From the NCBI GenBank assembly GCA_030248215.1, contig JASANG010003995.1:1-64000 (forward strand): DNA of 64,000 bases, written 5' to 3'. The stretch is from Enoplolaimus lenunculus. Its lineage: Eukaryota; Nematoda; Enoplea; Enoplida; Thoracostomopsidae. Both the position numbers and the translations under genes were made by a program. Below the pieces are notes generated by a model. It was not told the origin of the DNA. It saw nothing but the letters and a program-made list of their open reading frames with translations, and searched no databases. Every line of letters starts with the position of its first letter. Positions within the stretch are counted from its first letter, which is position 1. Of the stretch, positions 1-13,800 are shown piece after piece.

Positions 1-219
1 GGTGTAAAAGCTGTTCCAACCAAGGTTTTAAGAGCTTACTAAAATTTGATAATATTCTTAAATCTCATCCTGGTAAACTAATTATAAGGACAACATTTCC
101 ACTGGGTCCCACATATTGAATTATTAAACAGTACCGTATGTTTATCTTTGTACAAAGTGTTTCAGATTTCCTATGTTCAATCCTTGAAACTCTCTATATA
201 CAAGGACAGCTTTTACACC
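1..219. mobile_element. MITE with GGTGTAAAAGCTGT ends, copy 1
   Basis: Begins GGTGTAAAAGCTGTTCC at the window edge and ends GGACAGCTTTTACACC. Shares the AGAGCTTACTAAAA block (inverted) with the copy at 6270. Confidence 0.6.
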
Positions 220-999
220 GGGTTCCACATAGTTCACATACCTAATACAACATCCTATGCTTTGTTTTCACCTTGTATCTCACTGGTCTCGAACGTTACG
301 TTGTTTGAATTGGGACGTTTTGCGAGCTAACAAATTTTACAATATTTCGCTAAATTGATAACATATATTCAATCCTGAGCAAGGGTACAGCAAGGCATAA
401 AAATTTATGCTCACGGCTTTTTGTCCGATTGAGAATGTTTCGCCCTGCTACCTTATATTGAATGATAACAAAATGATATATAAAATACACGGGGTTATTC
501 ATTATAATTTGAACAAAAACTCACAAATGTTATCTGGCTTCAGCTGAATTTGTTCCATAACACCACTCAATCACACCGTTTAGTCAAATTGCGGTTGTCC
601 CAGAAGCAACACTGAGCAGGGTAGCTAATTCTATTTTAAATGCGGTCCTTAGCTTAGCAACGGGTTAAAATGCGTCGAATCGTTCACGCTTTGCGTTTCA
701 ACTTAAATTCCTTCACTTTCATTCATGAAGGATGCCCCTTAATATCAATGAAAGAAAGAATTTAAGCGTATTTTGCACGCCACTGTTTTTCTTGCGCAGT
801 GTGTATTAAACCTGCAAGAAAAACCTTGGTTCCAACAATTGCTTTTCTTGCTCAGTGTGTATCAAACCTGCCAGAAAGTGGTCTGCACATTTACTGAACT
901 CCTCGATTTAGAACGGGAACGGCAGCTACTTGATACTAAAACATTTCACACAACTAGAATAGTTTCTTTTTTCTTAGAAAAGTTGACAGATAGCAGTCA

Positions 1000-2960
1000 A
1001 TTACTGAATTTTTAATGTCAGATTCCAGGTAAATATAAAGTTTTTCAAGCATTTTTTTGTTTCATTTTTTATTTTAATAAAAATCAAATGTTTTATACTA
1101 TTGAAAATAACATTTAAAAAATGTTAATTTGACCATGATTTTGCAACCACTGCAGACCAGAAGCCCATAGCGTTAAGGTATTGAGATGTGTCTTCTAACA
1201 GCAGCTAGTTAAAGTCAGCGTGCTTGTAAAAGTTTTTACTCTTTAAAGTAAATAATCAGGTCGAAACCTCCGTTAATGAATTGCAGCAATGTTTATAGGT
1301 CTATGTAAAAATCGGTTGGCTTATGCCCCTCTCTTACATTTGCAATGTGTATTCTCCAGTGCCGAGCCAGTTGATAACCGATGAGTAATGCGCTAGCAAA
1401 TGGCACCGATACTCAATGCAAAATTTCCGCTCGTTTTGAGGCCTTCCGGAATGATTGATTTTCCAAGAATCGGATTGACGGGAAGCCGGCCTCCCCTTAT
1501 TCAGTAATTTGCAAGTTTCGATGTCGTGTCCTACTTGCAACCGTTTTGATAAGCGTCGCTTGGTCGTTACCCTTAGATAATACTTACTTAAGACTGATCT
1601 CCTGGCGATGGATTAGCTCATCACGGCAAATGTTTGGCTAAAGGTGAAATGATAAATTTCACCGGAGTGTTTGAATCGTACGGTCAGTTCCGTTGTGCCA
1701 AATGATCCTTCACCGATGTGTGCGGTGTTGAGCACAGCTGCCGCCATATTGAGGGTGTGTACAGCTTTTGAGTTCGTGTAGTCTTGAATTGCAAACGCCA
1801 GCAAAGCTGCTTGTGTATAGTAATATGAGAAATCTCGCGATGAGCAATTAAACGACAAACAGGGTAGCACGACGACATAGATGAATGATTTCCTGAACCA
1901 GACAAGTGACTTATATAGTCTAATTGCTCCAGAATGTTGTTTATTATTAACAATATCCTAATGTTTCTTAATATGATAAGAAAGCCAGAAGACAGGTACA
2001 AGAAGACATAACAACCAAACCCGGTAGATGATGAAGATGTGACGTGTTTTGATAATTCTCAGAAATTCGGTTAGATCACAGGATTAGTACCTATTATTCA
2101 GTGAAGAAAACCCAGGTATCAGGTTATTTGCTCGACAGTGCTAGTAACATTTTGCCACCAAAAGCAATCTGGGGCATGTTTGCTCGAAAACAAAGCTACT
2201 TAGTAAATATTTTTGCAATTATTTACGAGGTTAGTGCTAAATATAACCTGATTAAAATAACAAATTTGTACGACCAGCACTATAAAAGGAGCAGAAATGC
2301 TGCACCAAAATGCCAGTTGCTCGCGCGTTTGTTAATTTTCTGACTCTGCAAGACAAGTACTGATTCAAAGGATCACCAATTGGTAAGTTGTTAGTTTTTA
2401 TCTACCCAAAATACTGCTGCAATTCAAGCAGTGGCTTAAAACTACGGTCGTAAGACGGCTCCAGCCACACTTTAGAGCTGCTTGTGCAGCATAAACAATA
2501 TACCAAATCAAATCTTTGTAAATCATAACAGGATAGCGTATTAGGAATCGAGGATCTTACACAAACACTCAGTACTCACACAAAACGGTTCAGATAGGTT
2601 GTTGGCTTTTCTGCTACACTCTAAAACGCTTGCAGACGGACCAGGCACAGCACCTTCAGATGCTAACAACAGAATATACTTACAGTTAAAGTATGTAGTT
2701 ACACTACAAAAAGGGTTACAGAAATAAAATTTGAAGTTAGAAAGATTTGCAAACAAACCAAATCAAAAATGCTAATTGTTCGAGATTTTTCAAAAAATAT
2801 ATTTACAGTTGTGACAGCGGACCTCCACGATCTCTTGGCCCCTGTGTAGCATCAACCTGCAGTTTACAATTTGGGCATGGTTCATACCCGGTGAAGTCAA
2901 TATCACATGACCCGGAACGTTTTCATTCCTACCAATGTCCTCATTCAAATCAACATTTTC
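1000..2960 (-). pseudogene. partial paralogue of the 14-17 kb minus-strand gene
   Basis: Two exon-like pieces with a consistent phase 1 junction: about 2930-2823 (GYEPCPNCKLQVDATQ, donor GTCCGC) and 2662-2580 (SEGAVPGPSASVLECSR, ending SEPFC before a GTGAGT donor). Near 1050 the minus strand reads YLESDIKNSVID, matching YLESDITDSKID near 14070. The order CPNCKLQ, then a piece containing EPF, then YLESDI is the same as in the 14 kb cluster. An acidic Asp/Asn-rich reading lies just upstream (about 3100-3010), and an open stretch near 1870-1613 (LLAFAIQDYTNSKAVHTLN) ends in a stop. It may be a diverged second gene or a decayed copy; the sequence does not decide. Confidence 0.33.
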
Positions 2961-3119
2961 AAACACCACCCTTCAGAAGATTCATTTTCATTATCTCTCC
3001 ACATCTTCGTCGACATCATTGACATCGTTGCCATCATTATCATTGTTGTCGCTATCATCATCATCGTTGCTGTTATTCGTATCGAATTTTTGAACAAGGA
3101 AGATCAATCATTCTGAAAA

Positions 3120-5319
3120 TTTTTGATTGACTTACAGTAACTTGGTACATAAATCCAAAATATCTACGCATTCTAAAACCTCTAAAATGAAATGGTTGTA
3201 TGTTTTAATATTTAAAAACATAAACATAAACAAGAACCTTTTTAATGAACAAGCTCGAATGAAGAACGTTCTTCATTACAAGTATTATTATTTCATGCGG
3301 CAGCGTCAACTTTTTTTCGAAAACATTTAGATATCTTAGACGCGTCCTAAAACGTGCTAGGTTAAAATGAATTAAATCTTTTAAAACCTACTGCGCCATT
3401 TTCACAAATATTGCTTGACCCTGCGTTTCGAATATCAGACGATTGGAGGAACTAGATCCGACTAATGAGCACGACTCTTCAAATATGATACGTTGCAGTT
3501 TGATCAACACACGCTTTGTAGGTGCCAGCAACACTCGATCAGGGATGTAAACCACCAAGCACTCTAACAGACTTGAATCAAAGCTTTTAGCATTAAAGGA
3601 ACAGCTGTTTAAAATACAACTTTAGTAAGCAAATTAATAAAGTGAAAATGTTACGAAGTAAATATTTATATCGCTAACACGAACGCTTTTCCAAGCGTTC
3701 GTTGAATAACTGAATCAGTCAATTTGCTATATATAAAAATAGAAGAAACGTAAGTACAAAAGAAACAAGCAATTTTGACAGAAATTTTGGTCACCGCGAC
3801 TCCACTTGGTGGATATATACAAAGAACCAGGAACGAAAAACTTATATATATATATAAATCGCTCAGAATAAAGTCAATTAAAAATAGTCTTGTCGAACAC
3901 AGCATATAATAAACTATTAGCAAAAATCCAGCATCTTTTCCGCAACTTGGTTAACAATTTTTGATGTTTTGTTAAATAAAGCAGAATATAGTTTTATGCC
4001 ATAACCGAAATAATTTTCGCGTGTTTAATATTTTCTGTGCTAAAATATAATATTGTTAACATGAACCGTTTTAACTCAGTTATCACAATTGAAAAGTGTA
4101 CTCTAGAGGTTTGTTTTGTGTGTCCGATTTTTGGTGTGCAATCAGAATCGGAACACGCTACAAATCGAAATTCGAACGGAATCGTATGGTTGCATCCGGC
4201 TTAAGCTCCATCACTTTGTTGAACATTTTTTCAGCAGGGTGCATATATACACCTAAAAAAGATCATTTTGCTAAGGTTTAGGCTAAGGATAAGCCTATAC
4301 AACTGTTATGACCATGTTTAATACATTGACGAAACATTAAAAACATCACGTTTGTCACGTACGTAATCAATGTTAAACGCAATCTATTTTACTTTTAGGG
4401 CCGTACGTGTAAATTAAGCATAATACAAAGCCTAAGCATAAGCATTGGAAAAGTGTAAACCTAAATCAAAGCATTCTCGTTTAGACCCATCATAAAACAT
4501 AACGGCTCGAAAAGTAACACGAGCCACCAACGCTATTAAACCTCTGAAATGAAGTTACTAAACAGTTGACTTACAAACCTGAATCAAACCTACAAAATGG
4601 CACAAGTCTACGGGAACAAGGTTACGTCTTCAAACTACAAAACCCAGTTTCAATCAATCAAAAATTACCTAAAAGTAAGACTAACTGACGAAAGCAAAAT
4701 TTTGAGCCAATCTAGGAAAACCAGGTAACTTATTGGATGTGAACAACAGAACAGTAATACTTATCACTTAGAAATAAATTAACGCCCGTCTCAATTACGC
4801 CTTGCTGCATTACACATTTCACTAAACTTCCGAGATAAGATAAAATAGTAAGCGTTGAATATTGGCAGAGCCTTAGCCAGAGGAGACGGCAAAGTGGTGT
4901 CAAAACTACGAATTAGATTTTAGGTTTGGTTTAAATTGAAGGCTCTGAATCTGATCAGAATTCTGCAAAACTTAAATTCCAACCTTTTAACAATTTCCAC
5001 CAATTTTCAAAGAGTTCTAACCTAGGAAATTATAATAAATATATTGGAGGGATTTATGCTTAAGCTCAGACAAAATCCCTCGACGTTCATCAATAAACCT
5101 TTAAACGTACACAACTAATGCCCACTAACGAATAAAATCTAAAACAGACCTTAGTTCGACTTTAGCTATATGTTTTTAGCATAATATTGTACAGTAATGC
5201 TTTTAATATAGTAGAACAAGTTTTCAAATTTCATCTTTTAGGTACGTCTCAACACAAGACTACAACAGAGGAGTAGTTTCTTACACGTAGACATACATGA
5301 ATATAAAACGCTTGAAGTC
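3120..5319. other. non-coding stretch, nothing recognised
   Basis: AT-rich, with a short CAT/ATC-rich tract just before it (3015-3075). No exon of POMT2 could be found here despite searching for its N-terminal motifs. Confidence 0.45.
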
Positions 5320-5665
5320 GTTAGATTTCTCAGGCTTAAGGTGGTCCATGCTTAGGCTTAGCCTCGGTGCACGCTTATGCTTAGGCTTGGTGGATGTTTA
5401 GAATTGGTGTATGCTTAGACTTACTATATTCTTGCGTTTAGACTTGGCGCTGAGGCGTTACAGGCATATTTTTACTCTTAGACTTGATCTATGTTTACGC
5501 ATAGACTCTTGCACATTTATATTTGGCGCATGCTTAGACTTGATATACGCTTAGAATCGCTATACCCTTAGACTTGGTGTATGTTTAGGTACAGTGTATG
5601 CTTAGGCTTGATGTTCGCCTACGCTTAGACTTGGTGTGTTTAGGCACAGTGTATACTTATGGTTT
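5320..5665. repeat. degenerate minisatellite with GCTTAGGC/GCTTAGAC core
   Basis: Repeated GGCTTGGTGTATGCTTAGAC-like units of roughly 20-25 bp over about 340 bp. The reverse-strand core GCCTAAGC reappears at 8660-8720 and 34790-34860. No gene seen in 3.1-6.3 kb around it. Confidence 0.65.
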
Positions 5666-6269
5666 ATCATGGACTATTTAAACATAAACCTTAGACAGAC
5701 TTAGGTTGAACATATACGCACGAGACCAGGCCTTACATTAAGACTAAGATGACTAAAGCACACCCTAAGTGATAGGGTTTTGCTTATGCTCATAAGTTTT
5801 AGTTGTGTGTTTAGGACATCCTAAGTCGTACAAACCTTAGATGAATTTTAACTCACAGACGTAAGACCTGTAAGCTTAGAAGACAAAGCGCACCCTGGTC
5901 ATAAGGTTTGTAAAGTAAAGCTAATCTAGCATAGGCTTCATCATTATTCAAGATTTCATATAACTATAGCGTTTTAGAGCTAAACAAAATCTTAACCTAA
6001 GTGTTGTAAAGGGACAACAAGGAAGGCGGGGTCTAAATCACTCAAAATAATCAGACATGAAACACTTTAAAATTAAATTTAATAAGCATTTCTTTCATAA
6101 AGACCAGATACACATAGGTTATTCAAAGCAATCAGAATATAATAGTAAACACTATATTACGACAAATTTTCTATTTAACAAATGTACGCGATTCAGCCTT
6201 TGTTGTTTCACGACGTTCCTATTTGAAACCTTGACATAACATTATGTACCTGTGAACAATGCGACACCC

Positions 6270-6376
6270 GGTGTAAAAGCTGTCCTTGTATATATTGAGT
6301 TTTCAGGATTGAACATAGGAATATTTCCGGGATTTTTAGTAAGCTCTTAAAACCTGGGTTGGGACAGCTTTTGCAC
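6270..6376. mobile_element. MITE with GGTGTAAAAGCTGT ends, copy 2
   Basis: GGTGTAAAAGCTGTCC to GGGACAGCTTTTGCAC, about 107 bp. A related end (CCTGGGTTGGGACAGG) occurs near 18563. Confidence 0.6.
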
Positions 6377-6412
6377 AAATAGATATTTATTGACAAATTC
6401 TTTACACTACTC

Positions 6413-6650
6413 CACCGAAAAACCCTTTGGTACTCAAATCAAATCGCTTGTAACACTATTAATCAGAGAAATAATTTTAAGTCATATTTAAGCATAACCG
6501 TATTAAAATTATAACCATGTAGCTAATAAGCTGCTTAAAATTTAGAAACCCCAATGCGAGGTTAACACCCCACGATAATGAGTTTAAGGTCATGGGTTAC
6601 GGCGTTTCAATAATGTAAAAAGTCCTTATGTCGATTGAACCCTTTGGAGA
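6413..6650. repeat. interspersed repeat with GCGAGGTTAACAC block, copy 1
   Basis: AACCCTTTGGTACTCAAATC through CCAATGCGAGGTTAACACC. Two more copies at 36550 and 45775. Family and mechanism unknown; no ends defined. Confidence 0.6.
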
Positions 6651-6759
6651 GGCAATTATGATATTAGGCACAATTCATTTCGGGATTTTGCCTTCAGTTC
6701 GTCAGAATTAGCAGTTTTGCCTTGTGATCACATGATTGAAATGTACGTATCATGACGAT

Positions 6760-7660
6760 AAGAATTGGATAACAATAATTCCGTCCCATGATAACTATGA
6801 TAACTTTCTTCGGGAACTTTGTCAGTCACATCTGTGCACCTATACTGATGGATCTAAGATTGTTTCTGAATTTAATTCTCGTTAACGCACTGGGGCTGGT
6901 ATACATATTCCCGGCTTTGTTGCTTTGCATGTTCCACTCGAAACTTATTGCTCGGTTTTCCAGGCAGAAGATATCACCATTGAGAAATCGTCTCCTACGT
7001 GTCAGGCCGTGGAGTTAAGAAAAGGAGAATCGCTATTTTTAGTGACAGCTACGCTGTAATTAAAGTACTAGCCAATTGTTTTGTTAACAGTAAGACTGCA
7101 TTTGAATGTAGACTGAACTATACACACATTCTGCACATAATGATGTTGAGTTAATCTGGGTTCTATGGCACTATAACGTCCCAGGGAACGAAACTGCGAA
7201 TAGGCTGACCTGTTTGGCATCTACAGAACTACTGTACGGTCCAGAACCGTTATCTAATGCAGCACTGTCGACAGTAATTAGCTCGATTGAAAAATAAACG
7301 TTGTAGAAAATTATTAGCCGATAGGCAGCTTGTTCTACATGTAGGTATATAAGGTACCTTGGTGCAAGAAATGGACTGCCTATTTGCGGAAAAGTTGAAT
7401 ATATATCGTATGAGTTTATGCATATCTCAAATTGGCTGCAACAAACGAATGTTCCGTTTGTCTAAATAAAGTAGATTCTGGAAGTCACTTCATTTTGAAC
7501 TGCAAGAAACATTCGGTTTGGCGGTAAAAATCTGTAGGACGGCAGTTCTTCAACAGGATAGGGCTTTGCAGTTAGATATTTGGAAAATTGTCCAGTTTTA
7601 GTAGAACCTAAACAAGAACTTTAGATCAGTTTTGCAGCATAAGGCTTCGAACAAGAAATG
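6760..7660 (+). mobile_element. LINE 3' region: RNase H and C-terminal zinc-knuckle remnant
   Basis: Reads HLCTYTDGSKIVSEFNS then TGAGIHIPGF (RNase H start), ELIWVLWHYNVPGNETANRL (RNase H end, expected WVPGH..PGNE.AD), and CSVCLNKVDSGSHFILNC (C-terminal cysteine-rich motif). Several frame changes and stops mark it as dead. RNase H places it with I/R1/LOA-like LINEs. Same family as 61700-63640. Confidence 0.75.
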
Positions 7661-7874
7661 GCGGTGTAATGGGCCTTCCAGGAACGTTGCTCGGAGTTTC
7701 GCTGCCCGCAAAAATGTTTTTGTCACGAATATACATCTCGGGAATTTTTTACAAGATTCGATTTTTATATGCGCAACAAAACAATGAAAAGATAATTATA
7801 TTAAAATTGCATAATTATAATAGAATCACATTGATTATACATTCTTGTTATTTTTTACTAATTGTTCTTTTCAG

Positions 7875-10800
7875 AAACGCTTTATTGCGCATCTTTCTGC
7901 CAGAATCATATGTTTAGTCGTATTTCCTGCCTGCATTTATACCGCTGTGTTCGCTGTTCACTTCGCCATCTTGAACAAAAGGTAAAATGAACTCGGCTGC
8001 ACCACGTGCAGCGGAATCGAAATTAGAAGATCTCTTTCAAGTGGACCCGTAAGGTTATTCATAACTTTGTTAAAGGTACATAGTTTAGGACTTAATATGT
8101 CTATCTATAAACACATTGGGTTACTTTAAATCCAAAATCAGCAGTAAATTACTTCACTGACAAATAGTAATAATAGTAATAGGGCTGCACCATTTGTGAA
8201 AAATCGTTTTTGTTGATGTTCTCTTGAATGCAATCGTTTTCACCGCTTTTAACTGTATTTCTGTGTGTTGTTTTGGGGCTTGTTCCAACTTTAACATGCG
8301 CAGATTGATGTATCCAGTTCAGCTTTTACATAAGATTAGCGAAAGGTTTCTCAAAATGATTAGGAAATTTGACTAGATGTAAATAGGAAAATTGTTTTAA
8401 AATGTCACAATAAATAGAAATACGTAACCTAGATTTGTCGTTGCAGTTAAGACTCTTAGCTATTACATTAAAACAATGGATTCCGTTGTAATTATATTTT
8501 TAACATTTTAGCGGTACAGGAGATGGTTTCTTTAGTCCACAATTTCAGTCCACTCTCGAACGCAACACACTTCACTCAAAATATGTTCCTTCACGTAAGT
8601 ACCTACCGTGTGCGTATTGTTGTTTAGTAACATTGCCTTGTTATATAGCCTGCTTGCTAAGCTTGATCCTCAACCTAAGTATGAGCCTAAACCTAAGCCC
8701 AGTATAACCCTAAGGTTCTCGAACTCTAATTCCCCCAGTCTATCAGTAGGCAAGCCTCTATAATTAACACCAGATAGTTACATGAAGAGCAGATGATGCA
8801 TATATCTGAATATAATAGTATGCAACCGGGCATATTTGATGTGTAAAGGGATGTTCATAGCACTCATTGCGTTTTCAGCCTACCACACCGTAGATCTGTG
8901 GGACAACATGACAGACAGTTCATTTTACATGTCAAGAATAGTTGAATGTTCCGGATTCTTTTAAACAGTAATGGGTAGGGCTAAGCAAAAAAACAACGCG
9001 CGATGGTACAATTTTTAACCAGGGTGCAAAGCGGAGATGAATCATACCGGATTGGAATCGGAACTGCAAAATTTTACGGGAATGCAATCGGAATCGGAAA
9101 ATTTGTATAGACAAATATAATATTGAGTTAGGGTTTCTGTTGGCTGGCAATGATTTTTATAAACGTCCCATGAACAAACTAGCTACATTTTTGGTTCTGT
9201 AAAAGTTAAACTACAATCAATTATTCATAAGTTAACTTATCGAAAGCAATTTAATAGATAAATAGTACAGAATTTTCATGCAACGTATCACAAGTAGGAT
9301 TAAAATTAAAATTTCAAAACTCAGATTCCTATTGATTCTGCAATCGGAATTGGAATCGGAACTCGTTTCGAATCGCAATTCTAATCGGAATAGGAATCCC
9401 AGTTGCACCATGATTAATACAAAGCGAACTTTTGTAAGTTGAGTAGTAATCTTGCCCAATTAGTTATCATCGACTCTTGGTTATGAAAAAATGTTTCGAT
9501 AATTTGATTATTAATGTGGCACATGCTCTTCATTAAAAATGTAATTACAATTTGATTCAGTATTACTTTTTGGTATAGTATAAATTTCATAAAGTTTATT
9601 GCTGATAAACGCATTCTTGTATAGGAACAGAGATTTTGATTGAAATAATAATAATACTGTTGACAACAATATTCCGCTGTTTCATTTTCAGACACTTTAA
9701 ATGGAGCTCAAATGGTGCTTAAAAACGCTTATCCTGGTGGCGTGTATCTTCATTCTCATAACCACCGTTATCCAGATGATATCGTATTTACCGATTTGAT
9801 ACAGGTATAGCACAGTCGTGTTACCATAACAGACGTGTACTAGCAGAGTTTGTATACTTTTATTTGGTGATTGTACTGAAATTGGTCACATTTTGATGAA
9901 TTTGGTGACCGTCTAATACAGTGCCCAGTGTCAAACAAAATTTTGCTGTTTTGGTTATTAATGAATGTGTTAAAACGCTGCCATATTCAATTTAGGTTAC
10001 TGGGTATTCTCACAAAGACATGCTGAATTCATGGACAAAAACGGTGATTCATAATTTAAGCGCTTCCGAGCCTTTGGTTTCTGGAGACAATGTATATATC
10101 ATGCATAATGCGTAAGTTTAGTTGGTTTCTTGATCTTCTCTGCACGGAAAGTTAGTTTTTAGCAGGATCAGTTTAAAATTTATTTGCAGCTTTTTGTGAT
10201 ACTGTCTTAATCTCTACATCTGGTTCCGGTATTGGATCAAAATTACAACAATTTATAACAGTTAGGTACCCATTTTCATTGAAATCGTTACTTTATTTAC
10301 GAATTACAAGTCCGGTCTGATATTGTATATTATCCGGCTTCGGAATTAATTCTACTCGGTCCTCTCCTGAACTTATCACTCCAAGGCCGAAGACAGTTTC
10401 AAAATGAGTAGTTTAGCCACGCTATAAGACCTTACGCGACTAGGGGTCCGATGGATGGGTCTTTTTGTGATGTGTCTTTTTTGTGACTAATAATCATCAG
10501 GTAGTATCCTTATAGCACTTATAATTCAGAAAAATAACTTACAACATGGTAAAGCACGCCTTTCCACATGAGTTGGTAAATCACGCCTTTTCGCATGAAC
10601 TGTTAAAACACGCCTTTCCACAAGGGTTGATTAATCACGCCTTTCCACATGAATTGGTAAAGCACGCCTCTAGTTGAACACCACCACGTTTTTATCTTTT
10701 CCTCCTCCCTAACCCAACTCTTAATGTCCAATATAATTGAACATAACATTGTTTTCTCGTTTAGTGTGTAATAAGCTGAATCGAGATTAATTTTCTCTTT

Positions 10801-13800
10801 CAGTGTGTAAGAACCGATCTGAGGACAATCTCGTTCAGTGTGTAATACACTGAAACGAGACTTTAAACTGTAATAGTTTTTATCATAAGTTACAAATTGT
10901 TTATGAACAAAATTTTCTGATTAATACTTAAAATAATAATGAATGATTGTTTTACAAATGAAAAAATCCAGTAATTGTTTCAGTTTTAATAGATAGTATT
11001 ACTGTTGAGACTTTAAGGTAACACCCAGGGTTCAACCGGAATTCCTATTCAGGCCAAAATCCTTGCAAAAATTCAATTCTTGTCCCTGTTTCTGCATTCA
11101 AAAATACTCGAACCGAAATTTTTTCAGTTTTGTGGCAATTTATACACAATCATTTAAATAACATCAACTGTCCTTCAAACTTAGATAAATCGACGAAACG
11201 CAGTTTGTTTATTTATTTATTTATTTATTATCAAGTACAGTTGATTTAAACTTTTAGTCTGTTTGGTACACATTGTTGCTTAGCCAGCTAATAACGTAAC
11301 GTCAAAATTAAGTATTGCAGGGTTTTGGCATACTTTAAATTAAAAACATGAGAACCTTGACTATATAAAGGCTTACAATTTCGGAGTCTGGTCAGTAACT
11401 AGAATAGAAGTGGATGCTGGCGCTATTCGGATATTTCATTATTCTACAATCACTACTGATGAGGAAAAATCTAGTAAAAAGTTTAGAACTAAGATTTTTG
11501 ACTACTCTGCTTTTTCAAAAATTCAGAAGAAACAGATATAATATAACTGAATGAACAGTTGTACAAGATTTTGAGCGATGTTTTCTCATTTGTAACACGC
11601 CAAATTCAGGTTCATGACTACTTTGGAATAGTCATCCAAAGTCCAAGTCTACAGTATCGAATTCGTGTTCGTACATCAAACTGTATGATTTTTCTTCTTC
11701 TTGTTATTGTTTCGAACGTCGTGGGACGCAGTGCGTCATTGACGGCGGGTCAGCTTCTCGCTATGTTGCAACAATTTGTAGACATGAGTCGGGCGTTCCC
11801 AGAGGTCTCGGACATTGGCGAGTGAGGTCAAATGCTTCAGTCTTGTCGGCGTTAACGCAGGCGAGTCTTCTATTAGGTGTTTCGTATCGTCGACAGGGGC
11901 TCCATAGGCTGCACACGATTTATTCGGTTTCTTGCGAATGAAGTGCAAGTAACTGCCAAGAATCGGGCAATTTTTTTAGAGATCGTATTGAGCAAAATTG
12001 AAGCAACGCTAAACTACGAATGCTTGTTCTTAGATAAACTTAAAAATGAATATTACTCACACAGAGTTTCCTCATCCTGGTCAAGGCAAACGCAGAGGCT
12101 CTTTGGATTTTCAAAATTTTAGAAGTTAATTTTTCCAAATGCCTACACAACGAAATAGCCTAGGAATAGCAAGTCTGACAAGCATTTACTTTGCTACAAC
12201 CCCACTATTGGTTGAGTTACAAAGTTTTTGAAATCCTTATAGCATACTTATTAGTTATTACTGCATGATGGGCATTTCAAGTGTTTCAGTAGCTGTGTAT
12301 TATGCCATAGCAATAATGGCAAGGACCGAAATCTGGAGTCTATACTCATTTTGTGTGTTTTGCCTTGTAAACTGTGTAGACACTGAGGTTAATAAAAACA
12401 CAAAGTGTCTGGACTGCAACAAAAGAATTGTTAAAGAAAAGAAACATCACTTTAAGGAGTATTATTGTTCCACGTGTAAGATTTGGGACAACCTGCAATT
12501 CATATCTGCTACATGCAGGTGGCAAAAGTCCCAAAATCAAAAGCTAACGTTTACATTTGTTTTGATATCGATCCATGACTGATGATGAGTTTGTAAAGCA
12601 TGTCACAAACCTTGTGGTAACTAGAAGAGGACAAAGAAGTTATGGTCTTTAAAGGAGAATGTTGTATCGACAAATGATGTCGTTCTTAATATCGAAAGGT
12701 AAGGAAATGCCTCGGCACCAACTATTCATGTTTTTTCTGAATTGGTTTTACAAACAAGGCGTTTTGCCTAAAATTTTAATAATTAAAGGAACAAAATTTA
12801 TGCTGCATCGATCGGTGCCTTGTCTGAAGTTGCCGCCACTGTTGTTATTGTTGCTATTGTTGTTGTTGTTGTTGACGTTGTTGTTACCGTTACTGTAGTT
12901 GCCTCTTGTTGTTGCCGTTAATACAGTTGCATTATGTTACTGTTTTTGTTTTGTTGTTGTTGTTGTTAATGCTGCTGATACTGTTGCAGGTGTCGTTGTG
13001 GCTGTTGCTCATGGTGCTGTTGCTATTGCAATTGTAGTATTGTGAAATTTGCAATCATCCTCTATTATTTCATAATACATCTCACAGTCATTATAGTTAA
13101 TGCTGTTGATGTAGCAGTGTTTACTAGTGTTATAGTTGTTGTAGTTGCTCTAGTTGTAGCTGTCGCTGGTGTTAATGTTGCAGTTGTTGTTCATGATGAG
13201 GTTATTGCCGTTTTAATTGCGGACATTCATTACATCATTGGAGAATATGGAACTGTCATTACACTTTAGCATGTTGTTGCTGTTATTGTTGCATTTGCTG
13301 TTGTAATTGTCCTGGCGCTGATGTTATTGTCGCTGTTGTCGTTCTTTCTCATGTTGGTGTTGTTGCCGTTGCAATTGCGGATAGTCATCACATCGTTGGA
13401 GAGTATGGTACTGTACTGCCATTACTAGTTAGGCTCTTGTTGTAGTCGTTGCTGTTGCGGCAGTTGTTGCCATAGCTGCTGCTGTATTTGTTATTATTGT
13501 TGTAGCCGTTATTGTTGTAGTTGCTGGTGTTATTATTGCCGTTGTCGTTGTTGCTCATGTTGATGTTGCCGTTGTCGTTGTTGCTCATGTTGATGTTGCC
13601 GTTGCCATTGTGCACGTTCACAACGCTGGGGGAAATGGTAGTGTCATTACAGTTTGTGCAGTTGTTGTCGTTGGTGTAATTACGGTTGATGTAGTTGTTG
13701 CTATTTTTGTTGTTAGTATCGTAGTAGTAGTAGTAGTCCACGGGGCTTAATCACCAGACCAGGATGTAGCCACACTACCCCATCACCATAGGGGCCGCTC

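Noticed and set aside
1613-1870. GEGSFGTTELTVRFKHSGEI read as a kinase glycine loop
   Set aside because: No AxK lysine or other kinase motif follows, and the frame stops soon after. It may belong to the minus-strand exon cluster instead.
13388-13741. Asn-rich 117-codon minus-strand frame
   Set aside because: Direct product of the GTT-type trinucleotide tract; the other strand is open too.
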